Below, piece after piece: positions 54,456 through 62,067 of a stretch of 64,000 nt of DNA. The stretch comes from Segatella baroniae B14. Lineage in GTDB: Bacteria; Bacteroidota; Bacteroidia; Bacteroidales; Bacteroidaceae. Both the position numbers and the translations under genes were made by a program. The stretch spans positions 722,001 to 786,000 of the forward strand of contig NZ_CP091799.1 in NCBI RefSeq assembly GCF_022024235.1, given 5' to 3'. The stretch's first letter is position 1; each line of letters begins with the position of its first letter. Under the pieces are notes generated by a model. That model made no database searches. It was not told the origin of the DNA and worked only from the letters and a program-made list of their open reading frames with translations.

Positions 54456-55262
54456 ATGAACGAAACCATATATACAACCATAGACCATACATCGATAGAC
54501 CACGATGTACACGCAATCGATTATGGAGCCATCATCTACTCACACACTGGTAAAGCCTCTGTACGAATCAATTTTGATCATTGGCAACTGCAAGAGCGTG
54601 ATGTACTCATCTTTTTTCCAGGAGATGTGGTAAAATGGGAACAAGTATCTGATAATTTCTCGGCCGAGGCGATACGTTATAGTTCAGATATACTGCGTTC
54701 TGCGAGTTTACATATCGAGCATGCAATATACGAACAACTTAAAGCCGATCGACGCTGTGATTATCGAGAACTCATCGACGAAGTGGTAAACAGTATGTTT
54801 CGTATCTTTGCTTTCTATTTTAGAGTAGAGCATTATCAGATGACTGATAGTATAGTAACATTACATCTCCAGGCATTTTTCCTTGGTTTTTATGATTATT
54901 TACAATCAAATATTCGAAGTAAAAGTATGGGTAAGAGTACACAGCGTACAGAGGAACTCTTTACCCGTTTTATGCAACTCTTGGAAGACGAATATCATAA
55001 GGGGCACGAGGTAAACTATTACGCAGATCGCATGAATATTACTCGAAAATATCTGGGTATTATTGTTAAGAATAAAACAGGGCTTACGCCTAAGCAGATT
55101 ATAGATGAATACATTATTTTGCATTTGAAACTGAAGATGCGTACTTCTCAAAATAGTCTGAAGCAAATAGCCGATGAATATCATTTTTCAGATCAGAGTG
55201 CACTTACACGCTATTTTCGTACCCATGTAGGGATATCTCCTCAACAATATCGGCTTAAATAA
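54456..55262 (+). CDS. AraC-family transcriptional regulator
   Basis: This 268-residue regulator has an N-terminal cupin-like sensor domain (about 1-130, YGAIIYSHTGKASVRINF and LIFFPGDVVKWE) and a C-terminal double HTH (about 165-268, VNYYADRMNITRKYLGIIVK and LKQIADEYHFSDQSALTRYF, ending VGISPQQYRLK). It is transcribed divergently from the TolC-HlyD-MFS operon, so it most likely activates that operon in response to the exported compound. The ligand is unknown. Confidence 0.92.
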   Translation: MNETIYTTIDHTSIDHDVHAIDYGAIIYSHTGKASVRINFDHWQLQERDVLIFFPGDVVKWEQVSDNFSAEAIRYSSDILRSASLHIEHAIYEQLKADRRCDYRELIDEVVNSMFRIFAFYFRVEHYQMTDSIVTLHLQAFFLGFYDYLQSNIRSKSMGKSTQRTEELFTRFMQLLEDEYHKGHEVNYYADRMNITRKYLGIIVKNKTGLTPKQIIDEYIILHLKLKMRTSQNSLKQIADEYHFSDQSALTRYFRTHVGISPQQYRLK

Positions 55263-55287
55263 AAAAAATAAGTAGAGTATATAAATA

Positions 55288-55354
55288 TTTTCCATTGGAA
55301 ACTTGTTTATTTCAATTATTAATATTATTTTTGCAGATGTTTTCCAGTGGAAAA
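55288..55354 (+). promoter_or_regulatory. Promoter bracketed by two identical palindromic operators
   Basis: The -33 TTG (55303-55305) and -7 TATTTTTG (55326-55333) are separated by 20 bp. O1, TTTCCA-T-TGGAAA (55289-55301), ends 1 bp before the -33 element. O2, TTTCCA-G-TGGAAA (55341-55353), covers the transcript start. Centres are 52 bp apart, five helical turns, so both faces align. The MarR protein encoded as the fourth gene is the likely repressor. Confidence 0.75.
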
Positions 55355-55406
55355 TAATATGCAAGATATTTTAGATAATATATATGTATAATATAGAGAT
55401 GTTAAT

Positions 55407-55607
55407 ATGGGTATTAGTAAAAAAGTAGCAATAGTAGACCTCAGTCATTGCGTAGCCTGTGGCGTCTGCTTGACGGTTTGTCCTAAGGGAGCAGTATCAA
55501 TTGATCGGGGATGTAATTCCGAAGTGAATGAACAATTATGTGTCGGTTGTGGCAAATGTGAAAAGCATTGTCCTGCTGGTGCCATTACAACTAAATGGAG
55601 AGTATGA
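55407..55607 (+). CDS. Small 2[4Fe-4S] ferredoxin
   Basis: This 66-residue ferredoxin has two cluster motifs: Cys15, Cys18, Cys21 and Cys25 (CVACGVCLTVCP), and Cys45, Cys48, Cys51 and Cys55 (CVGCGKCEKHCP). An extra Cys36 lies between. It is the first gene of a four-gene redox operon and shares a 4-bp ATGA overlap with the next gene. It probably passes electrons to or from the membrane Fe-S protein encoded there. Confidence 0.93.
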   Translation: MGISKKVAIVDLSHCVACGVCLTVCPKGAVSIDRGCNSEVNEQLCVGCGKCEKHCPAGAITTKWRV

Positions 55608-56185
55608 TGAAAAAAGAGAAGAAATGGTATGATTATATGTGGGTCGTATCGGCTGCATATTTTACCTTAGGGTTTTTTAATATTGTGTTTGCCTGGCTTG
55701 GCTTAATCTGTATGATTATACCGTTGCTGGTAGCCATTATTGGTGGTAATAAAGCGTGGTGTAATAAGTATTGTGGACGGGGACAACTGTTTATGCTTCT
55801 TGGAAATACACTCGGACTTACTACAAGAATACGGGCGCCCCGATGGATTTCGTCTGTATGGTTTAGAAATGCCTTCCTCGTATGGTTTATGTTCTTTTTC
55901 ATTGAAATGGTAATGTTGACTGTTGCTGTGGCTCGGGGCACCGATAGTCTGCACGAAACTTTACTTCTGCTTTGGACATTCGATGTGCCTTGGCATTGGG
56001 CTTATCCTGTAAGCGTAGAGCCGTGGGTGGCTCAGTTTGCCTTCGGACTGTATGGTATTATGCTTACTTCGCTGATAGTAGGTGTATTTCTTACTATCGT
56101 ATTTCGCCCACGTACCTGGTGCACATTCTGTCCGATGGGAAATATGACACAGATGATTTGTAAAGTCAAAAATAAAAAGAAGTAA
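55604..56185 (+). CDS. NapH/CcoG-like membrane Fe-S protein
   Basis: The protein is 193 residues from ATG 55604, which overlaps the ferredoxin stop codon (ATGA); ATG 55595 is less likely. About four membrane helices are visible. The loop motif CNKYCGRGQ (about residues 49-57) and the C-terminal motif CTFCPMGNMTQ (about 174-184) are the paired Cys sites of NapH/CcoG/YccM relatives, which hold redox centres and move electrons across or along the membrane. Only one Cys pair per site remains, fewer than in a full 4Fe-4S motif, so cofactor loading is uncertain. Its partner is the ferredoxin. Confidence 0.85.
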   Translation: MMKKEKKWYDYMWVVSAAYFTLGFFNIVFAWLGLICMIIPLLVAIIGGNKAWCNKYCGRGQLFMLLGNTLGLTTRIRAPRWISSVWFRNAFLVWFMFFFIEMVMLTVAVARGTDSLHETLLLLWTFDVPWHWAYPVSVEPWVAQFAFGLYGIMLTSLIVGVFLTIVFRPRTWCTFCPMGNMTQMICKVKNKKK

Positions 56186-56247
56186 TGCCATATTACAAAT
56201 ACTTGAATAGATAAACATTAATATCCAATAAATAAGATACTTAGCAA

Positions 56248-56634
56248 ATGGAATCAAAAGTAAAAGATGCTGTCGAACGCAAGATGAAAGGCTTTAATTG
56301 TGCTCAAGCTATAGCTTGCACTTATTGCGATATTGCTGGCATAGACGAAGAGATGATGAAGAATGTGACCAATGCATTTGGCGTTGGTATGGGATGTATG
56401 GAAGGTACGTGCGGCTCATTGATAGGTGCCGGAGTTGTCTTGGGACTTCACCATAAGGATAAGGTCAAGGCAATGAAGGCTATGCGTATAATCATGGAGA
56501 AGTTTCAGAAACGCAATAGTAGCACGATTTGTAAAGTACTGAAGGGTATAGAGACCAAGAAGGTGCTCAGACCATGTAACGATTGTGTAGCTGATGCAGC
56601 AGAATTCTTAGAGCAAGAAATAGAAAATGAATAA
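56248..56634 (+). CDS. C_GCAxxG_C_C family redox protein
   Basis: This 128-residue soluble protein has the family's Cys pattern: FNCAQA (Cys18), Cys24 and Cys27, MGCMEGTCGSLIGAG (Cys50, Cys55), TICKVLKG (Cys95) and RPCNDCV (Cys110, Cys113). The family is widespread in anaerobes, often beside redox genes. It is thought to bind metal or shuttle electrons, but no reaction is established. The gene overlaps marR by 8 bp. Confidence 0.9.
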   Translation: MESKVKDAVERKMKGFNCAQAIACTYCDIAGIDEEMMKNVTNAFGVGMGCMEGTCGSLIGAGVVLGLHHKDKVKAMKAMRIIMEKFQKRNSSTICKVLKGIETKKVLRPCNDCVADAAEFLEQEIENE

Positions 56635-57004
56635 AGAATGCTTAAGTTATATTCGAAGTATCTATCGCACGATAGCTTCTTTCGAACAGACCTTACAAAA
56701 GCAGTTTGGCCTCAATTTCAATGAGGTCATGCTGCTTATCATCGTGTCTGAAAAGATCAATATATCCTCGAGCGAAATAGCTACAGAGATGGGGTTAACC
56801 CCATCTAATGCCTCTAAAGTAATAGCTTCTTTAGAAAAGCGTAAACTCATAGTGCGCCACGCCTGCAAAGAAGATCTGCGGTGTATGAAATTCAGTATTT
56901 CTAAGAGTGGCGAAGAGATGCTGGCTCAGATTGACTGTGATCATGTAGAGCTACCAGAACCACTTTTTCGCTTAATCCACTCCATGATGACAGCTACAAT
57001 ATAA
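56627..57004 (+). CDS. MarR-family transcriptional repressor
   Basis: This 125-residue winged-helix protein has ISSSEIATEMGLTPSNASKVIASLEKR (about 46-72) as the HTH with recognition helix, and IVRHACKEDLRCMKFSISKSG as the wing. Two Cys in the wing region (HACKEDLRC) could make it redox-sensitive. It is the last gene of the redox operon and the probable ligand of the twin TTTCCAnTGGAAA operators at 55289-55353, giving autorepression. Its 3' end overlaps the convergent DUF4186 gene by 64 bp. Confidence 0.9.
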   Translation: MNKECLSYIRSIYRTIASFEQTLQKQFGLNFNEVMLLIIVSEKINISSSEIATEMGLTPSNASKVIASLEKRKLIVRHACKEDLRCMKFSISKSGEEMLAQIDCDHVELPEPLFRLIHSMMTATI

Positions 57005-57447
57005 GCCTGTTCTGCTGGGGTGAGAAGCCTACCTTTAGGTATATGATGCCATTTTTCTAGACACCCCCGGCAGCAACATCCTGTGGCGTGCTGTGCCTGA
57101 AATACAGGATGTACGTGTCGCATAGGCGTCTGCTTGCCATCATTAGGAATATAAGCAGGAGCAAGTCTTTTGGCGATAAAATCGGCTGCATGCTGGCGAA
57201 TCGTATTCAGCCCCTTCGCCTGGATATAGGCTTTATCTTTGTTGTTTAAGTAGAATCGACTGCGAAAAGTGGATTGGGCCAAACGGTCAAAGAGACGATT
57301 AAAATCCTCATTCACATCAGACGATATAATGGGAGAGGTTTTGAGTGCTTCAGCCTCTTTATGGCTTGCTTGTTCATCCTCAAAATCAGACGATGCGAAC
57401 AAATCGAGTTCCTGTTCGCCCGTATTACTATTTTTTCTTCTCGTCAT
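56941..57447 (-). CDS. DUF4186 family protein
   Basis: The protein is about 168 residues from ATG 57447; the longer frame to 57507 would run into the upstream symporter gene. The conserved core (FRSRFYLNNKDKAYIQAKG, about 93-111 of the longer frame, then NDGKQTPMR and CCCRGCLEKWHHIPKG) matches DUF4186. It has a Cys cluster (TGCCCRGC) and several His that suggest metal binding. The N-terminal 70 residues are acidic and poorly conserved. Function is unknown. Its last 21 codons are read antisense to the end of marR. Confidence 0.85.
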   Translation of the reverse strand: MTRRKNSNTGEQELDLFASSDFEDEQASHKEAEALKTSPIISSDVNEDFNRLFDRLAQSTFRSRFYLNNKDKAYIQAKGLNTIRQHAADFIAKRLAPAYIPNDGKQTPMRHVHPVFQAQHATGCCCRGCLEKWHHIPKGRLLTPAEQAYIVAVIMEWIKRKSGSGSST

Positions 57448-57458
57448 AGTATTAATAT

Positions 57459-58709
57459 TTATCCATTGTCCTTTTCTGTCATAGCAGCTACACAACTGTC
57501 GCTCCACACATTTTCTGCAGTTTCTATCATATCAATAATCGTGTAGATTGGCAGAATGATCCCTATGATATTGACAGGTACATTTAGTCCAGACATCAGT
57601 GACAGTGTTAGAAAGAAGCACCCCATAGGTACACCTGCATTACCTACTGCAGAAATAACAGCTATAAAAAGCCATACTATCATTTGTATGATAGATAGAT
57701 GGATACCACCATTCTGCATAACAAAAAGTGAGGTAACAAGAATAAATGCGGCACAACCATTCATATTAATGGTGGTACAAATGGGTAGTACAAATCTTGC
57801 TACCTGCTTGGAGATATGAGCTTTGTTTTCTGCGGTTTCAATGGTTACAGGAAGTGTGGCTGCTGAACTCTTGGTAAATAAAGCCATGAGTACTGCAGGC
57901 ATCATTCTGTTGAGGTGTTTTACAGGATTGATACCTTTGGCTAATAAGAAGAGCGGAAGCACAATAAAAAATTGTATCATATTACCTGCAAGGATAATAG
58001 TAACGTATTTTCCCAAGGACTCTGCGGCGACACCAGCAGACACCTGTGCTGATAACTGGGCAGAAAAAGCGACAATGCCTATAGGTAAAGCCCAGATAAG
58101 AGCTTTGATGAGCAGAAAAAGTAGGGATTGTAAACCCTCTATACCTTTTACCAATATAGACTTATTTTCAGACTCTGGTAACTTGGCTAATCCGAAGCCA
58201 ACAGCAAAAGCTAAGAGTAACAATGAGAGAACATTACCTTCGAGAAAGGGTTTTACAATATTATTAGGTATAGCGCCAATGATATGATCATGGTAACTCT
58301 CATTGCCCATCATCTTCGGAATTTCTGTTGCTTCTATATTAGCAAGATCTGCAGGAAGATTACCTGGTTTTACGATTAGATACAGTAATAGTCCCACGGT
58401 AGCTGCCATAATCGTTGTAAGCAGGGTATATACGACAGCATGCTTAAATATCCTGCCCGTTTCTCTATGCGTACCAAAAGTTGCAAGAGTTGTGATTACT
58501 GCTAAAACAATAGTCGGCACAGCTATCAACTGGAATAGTCGTGTAAAAACAGTAGCTATAAATGTCATCAACTCATTCAGCCAATGTAGCTGAAGCAAGC
58601 CCAGTAAAGCTCCAATAATTAAAGCGCTTACCCAAATAATAATTTGTCTTTTATTACTTTTTATAGCTCTTTCTGAATTATCCTTTTTTACCGTTATCTT
58701 TTCTGTCAT
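57459..58709 (-). CDS. Dicarboxylate/amino acid:cation symporter (DAACS family)
   Basis: This is a 416-residue secondary transporter with eight helices and two re-entrant loops. The Ser-rich hairpin motif FTKSSAATLPVT (about 279-290) is clear. The helix-7 motif reads TTINMNGCA, where GltP-type transporters have NMDGT, so a cation-site Asp is replaced by Asn. That places it nearer SstT-like Na+/amino-acid symporters than glutamate/aspartate carriers. The substrate is probably a small amino acid such as serine or threonine, which is inference. The -7 box TATCTTTG is at 58754-58747. The DUF4186 gene follows after 11 bp. Confidence 0.88.
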   Translation of the reverse strand: MTEKITVKKDNSERAIKSNKRQIIIWVSALIIGALLGLLQLHWLNELMTFIATVFTRLFQLIAVPTIVLAVITTLATFGTHRETGRIFKHAVVYTLLTTIMAATVGLLLYLIVKPGNLPADLANIEATEIPKMMGNESYHDHIIGAIPNNIVKPFLEGNVLSLLLLAFAVGFGLAKLPESENKSILVKGIEGLQSLLFLLIKALIWALPIGIVAFSAQLSAQVSAGVAAESLGKYVTIILAGNMIQFFIVLPLFLLAKGINPVKHLNRMMPAVLMALFTKSSAATLPVTIETAENKAHISKQVARFVLPICTTINMNGCAAFILVTSLFVMQNGGIHLSIIQMIVWLFIAVISAVGNAGVPMGCFFLTLSLMSGLNVPVNIIGIILPIYTIIDMIETAENVWSDSCVAAMTEKDNG

Positions 58710-58838
58710 AATGATTAAGATTATATATCCATGTTTTCGTATTTTACAAAGATACTAACTTTTTATGATGTAATCAGATTTTTTTTTCTGATTGCTTAAA
58801 AAATACCATAGGTGTGGTAAGGATAGGACAAAAAACAG

Positions 58839-58846
58839 TACCTTTG
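58839..58846 (+). promoter_or_regulatory. -7 box of the cobalamin gene pair
   Basis: TACCTTTG at 58839-58846 lies about 20 bp before the ATG at 58866. No -33 TTTG is visible. There is no room for a cobalamin riboswitch between it and the start codon. Confidence 0.5.
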
Positions 58847-58865
58847 TAATTAAAAAAGTAAGACA

Positions 58866-59885
58866 ATGATTAATGGACATGGTGATGATGTATATCGATA
58901 TAATGAAGTGAAGATAAATTTTAGCTCTAATGTTTATGGGCATTTTTCGCATATAGACCTTTTTAGCTATCTTAGCTCCCAACTATATAAGGTAAGCCAT
59001 TATCCAGAAGCTGCACCTATAACTTTAGAGAAAGAGATAGCTTTGCATTTAGGGCTAGAATCTTACGAAGTGATGGCCACAAATGGAGCGACAGAAGCAA
59101 TCTATCTGTTAGCACAAACCTTTGCTGAAGCTCACTCTGTTGTCTTTACGCCTACATTTTCTGAATATGCTGATGCCTGCAGAATGCATCGCCATCGTAT
59201 AACCATGATAACAGAATTAGACCAGATGCCTTCAGATGCAGACATCTTATGGCTATGTAATCCGAATAATCCGACGGGGCAAGTTATCCCTAAGAGTATT
59301 TTGCTAGATTTTATTTACAAGCATCAACAGCAGACCATCATCATTGATGCCAGTTATGCTTTTTTTACGCGTCAACCCTTACTTACAGTTCAGGAAGCCT
59401 CGTTATTTCCACATGTTATCATGCTGCATTCCATGACTAAAGAGTACGCTGTGCCCGGTCTGAGAATAGGGTATATTACTGCAGAAGAATCATTGCTCAA
59501 TAAAGTGAAAGCTTATCGGATACCATGGTCTGTTAATCAGCTAGCACAAGATGCCGGTCGTTATTTACTTCATCATGCTCAAGAATATCAGATAAATATC
59601 TCGACATATATGGATGAAGCTCAGCGGGTATACCGATTATTATCTACCATCGATGGACTGCAGGTTTATCCCACAGATACTCATATTATTCTGTGTAAGC
59701 TTACTAGAGGCAACGCTGCAGATTTAAAGCAGTTCTTGATGACTCATTACGGTATACTTATCCGTGATGCTTCTAACTTTGCCGCCCTCAGTGAAGCCCA
59801 TTTTCGTATAGCTATTCAGTTGCCAGAAGAAAATAATTTACTTATACAAGCCCTAATACAATATATAAATAGAACATGCTTTTAG
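58866..59885 (+). CDS. Threonine-phosphate decarboxylase-like PLP enzyme of cobalamin synthesis
   Basis: This 339-residue class I/II aminotransferase-fold protein shows NPNNPTG (132-138), Asp161, the PLP Lys192 in HSMTKEYAVPGLRIGY, and Arg200. It resembles Salmonella CobD, which makes (R)-1-amino-2-propanol phosphate for the nucleotide loop of B12, and more distantly HisC. The adjacent cbiB-type gene, whose product uses that aminopropanol, decides for cobalamin. The N-terminal motif reads HGDD where CobD commonly has HGGN, a small oddity. The two genes overlap by 10 bp. Confidence 0.85.
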   Translation: MINGHGDDVYRYNEVKINFSSNVYGHFSHIDLFSYLSSQLYKVSHYPEAAPITLEKEIALHLGLESYEVMATNGATEAIYLLAQTFAEAHSVVFTPTFSEYADACRMHRHRITMITELDQMPSDADILWLCNPNNPTGQVIPKSILLDFIYKHQQQTIIIDASYAFFTRQPLLTVQEASLFPHVIMLHSMTKEYAVPGLRIGYITAEESLLNKVKAYRIPWSVNQLAQDAGRYLLHHAQEYQINISTYMDEAQRVYRLLSTIDGLQVYPTDTHIILCKLTRGNAADLKQFLMTHYGILIRDASNFAALSEAHFRIAIQLPEENNLLIQALIQYINRTCF

Positions 59886-60862
59886 ACCATACAATAATGA
59901 CATTTTTAATACCTCTTCTATTGGGGTGGTTACTTGATTTACTTTTAGGTGATCCTATATATTTGCCACATCCTGTAGTCTATATGGGCCGATGGATCTC
60001 GTTCTGGGAACATCATACCAATCATGGCAAGTATAAGAAGACAAAAGGTGCATGTTTTGCCGTTACGAGTATAGTCTTGATATTTGTTTTAGCATGGGGG
60101 GTGAAGCTTTGGCTTACTGATGATGAAAAAATATATATACTTATATCAACCGTTTTTGTATTTTTCAGTCTAGCTGGTCATACATTACGTAAAGAGGTAA
60201 AACTCGTATTTGAGGCTTTAGATGAAAGCCTCGACAAAGGAAGAAAGCAAGTAGCCAGAATAGTAGGTCGAGATACCAAGATGTTATCCCGTCAAGAGGT
60301 GTGTACAGCTGCGCTAGAAACATTGGCAGAGAATCTAAGTGATGGGATTATAGCTCCATTATTATGGTATTTAGCCTTAGGATTGCCCGGAATGCTTACC
60401 TATAAAATGATTAACACTATGGATAGTATGATCGCTTATCGCACAGATAGGTTTAAGAATTATGGTTGCTGGGCAGCTCATATAGATGATATTGCCAATT
60501 ATATACCTGCTCGTATTACAGCATTGCTAATAGTCATCTGTGGTTACATATATTATAAGGTTAATCATCTAAATACTTCATATACGCTTAGCCAGTTGGC
60601 TAAATTTGTCTGCCATTATGGCAACAATCATCTTTCGCCCAATAGTGGATGGCCAGAAGCAGCTTTGGCTGGCATATTGAGTTGTCGATTTGGGGGCACT
60701 CACTCATATTTTGGCGAGGATTGTTACAAACCCTTTATAGGGAATAATCCACGGGTTCTTACCCTAAAAGATATGCACACCAGTATAAAAGTATGTTTTA
60801 GAGTAGAACTTATTACAATCATTTCAGTCTTTATTCTTACATTATTTATTTATCACTTTTAG
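59876..60862 (+). CDS. cbiB: Adenosylcobinamide-phosphate synthase (CbiB/CobD type)
   Basis: This 328-residue membrane protein attaches aminopropanol phosphate to adenosylcobyric acid. The N-terminal LLLGDPIYLPHPVVYMGRWI (about 22-41) is diagnostic, as are TAALETLAENLSDGIIAPL and NTMDSMIAYRT in the middle and GWPEAALAGIL near the C-terminus. About five to seven helices are visible. ATG 59876 overlaps the previous gene; ATG 59897 is an alternative. The rest of the lower-ligand pathway is not in this window. Confidence 0.94.
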   Translation: MLLDHTIMTFLIPLLLGWLLDLLLGDPIYLPHPVVYMGRWISFWEHHTNHGKYKKTKGACFAVTSIVLIFVLAWGVKLWLTDDEKIYILISTVFVFFSLAGHTLRKEVKLVFEALDESLDKGRKQVARIVGRDTKMLSRQEVCTAALETLAENLSDGIIAPLLWYLALGLPGMLTYKMINTMDSMIAYRTDRFKNYGCWAAHIDDIANYIPARITALLIVICGYIYYKVNHLNTSYTLSQLAKFVCHYGNNHLSPNSGWPEAALAGILSCRFGGTHSYFGEDCYKPFIGNNPRVLTLKDMHTSIKVCFRVELITIISVFILTLFIYHF

Positions 60863-60916
60863 TATAAGTTCAAGAGTATTACTGCTCGAACTGCGAGAAA
60901 TGCTTGTGTTACTGTG

Positions 60917-61459
60917 CTATTTTAATTTTCCGCTCAATATTCTATTTCTTACGCATTTTACGGCGGGCTTGTAATAGTCGATTTCCATCGTTTCGAGGGT
61001 ACGCTTCAGTTCGGCTGACAGTTCGGGGTAGAACCTACACATACGGTAAGCCAGTTTCATACAGACGGCTTGGATGGCAGGCGGCTCCTCTATACGTATC
61101 ATTTGGTCGAGACAGAAGTCAAGGAAGTCGGTGCGTAAGTCGTCTACTTCCATCTTTTGTCGCTCTATTATATAAAGTGTCAATCGCCTAACAGATAAGT
61201 TTTTCGTCCGCATGGCCTGATCTATAAGCGTGGAGAGTAGTTCATGTAGCACGGCCAGTTCTTTCTTACGAGCTTTTGTCAGTATCCACAGGGCATTTCT
61301 CGTCACTAACTCATCAGAGTTGAACGCATAGATACGGGTAAATGCAAGAAAATCGCTTCCTGCTTTTACCCGCTGATATAACTTGTGTGCATTACATTCA
61401 CTACGCGTCTGTCGTAGCTCATCTATATTGATGAGTGTGTAACTGTCAGTTTTATTCAT
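60917..61459 (-). CDS. HEAT-like helical protein of unknown function, 180 aa
   Basis: The protein is all-alpha, with repeated helix pairs (ELVTRNALWILTKARKKELAVL, cited as about residues 50-71, and SVRRLTLYIIERQKMEV) suggestive of HEAT/ARM-type repeats. There is no signal peptide, membrane segment or catalytic motif. It follows the flavin reductase gene with zero gap, so the two are cotranscribed. I recognise no family. Scaffold-like binding is the usual role of such folds, but no partner can be named. Confidence 0.7.
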   Translation of the reverse strand: MNKTDSYTLINIDELRQTRSECNAHKLYQRVKAGSDFLAFTRIYAFNSDELVTRNALWILTKARKKELAVLHELLSTLIDQAMRTKNLSVRRLTLYIIERQKMEVDDLRTDFLDFCLDQMIRIEEPPAIQAVCMKLAYRMCRFYPELSAELKRTLETMEIDYYKPAVKCVRNRILSGKLK

Positions 61460-62023
61460 TCAAATAACATCTTTGCCTATAGCAAAAGCCTTACCCACAG
61501 CCTTGCCTAGCTGAATATAGTTATGGTGTACAGGGTCGAGAGTAATTAAATTCATCTTCTCTACATCAGGTTTGCCGTCTTCTGCCAGATACTGCTCATC
61601 ACAGAGGATATTAACGATTTCACCAATCAAGAAATAGCCAGTCTCGCTTTCATCGATTTTCTGCTTAACACGACACTCCAGTGTCATAGGAAAATCTTTA
61701 AAGAGCGGAGCGTTCACGTGAGGAGCCTTCTCTATAGTCCAGCTTGTTTTCGCCATTTTATCGGGTGTTTTTCGGCCACTTACGATGCCAACATAGTCAG
61801 CTGTCGCCATAGTGTCGGCAGTGGCAAATGTCACCGTAAACTCTGCGTTTGTAGCTAGATTATCTGTTGTCTGGTGAGAACCCAGTGATATCATAATATC
61901 CTTCAGATCCCACTGGCCACCCCAAGCAGCATTCATCGCATTAGCTTTACCTTCTTTATCGTAGGTGCCTATAACAAGCACTGGTTGTGGTAGCATCCAC
62001 GCAGTAGATTTAAAACTTTTCAT
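61460..62023 (-). CDS. Flavin reductase-like FMN-binding protein
   Basis: The protein is 187 residues from ATG 62023 (MKSFKSTAWMLPQPVLVIGTYD). The longer open frame to 62167 overlaps the NUDIX gene and is rejected. The split-barrel flavin reductase domain shows NAMNAAWGGQWD, the FMN-contact loop SLGSHQTTDNL, and a conserved DPVHHNYIQLG near the C-terminus. Such proteins in Bacteroidales are FMN-dependent reductases of undefined substrate. It sits between a NUDIX gene (44 bp) and the HEAT-like gene (0 bp). Confidence 0.88.
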   Translation of the reverse strand: MKSFKSTAWMLPQPVLVIGTYDKEGKANAMNAAWGGQWDLKDIMISLGSHQTTDNLATNAEFTVTFATADTMATADYVGIVSGRKTPDKMAKTSWTIEKAPHVNAPLFKDFPMTLECRVKQKIDESETGYFLIGEIVNILCDEQYLAEDGKPDVEKMNLITLDPVHHNYIQLGKAVGKAFAIGKDVI

Positions 62024-62067
62024 AATATGTAATATTTTTGTTATTTTGTTGATACAATATATCATTT

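Noticed and set aside
58810..58866. Cobalamin riboswitch before the B12 gene pair
   Set aside because: The predicted leader is only about 14-20 nt and has no B12-box-like sequence.
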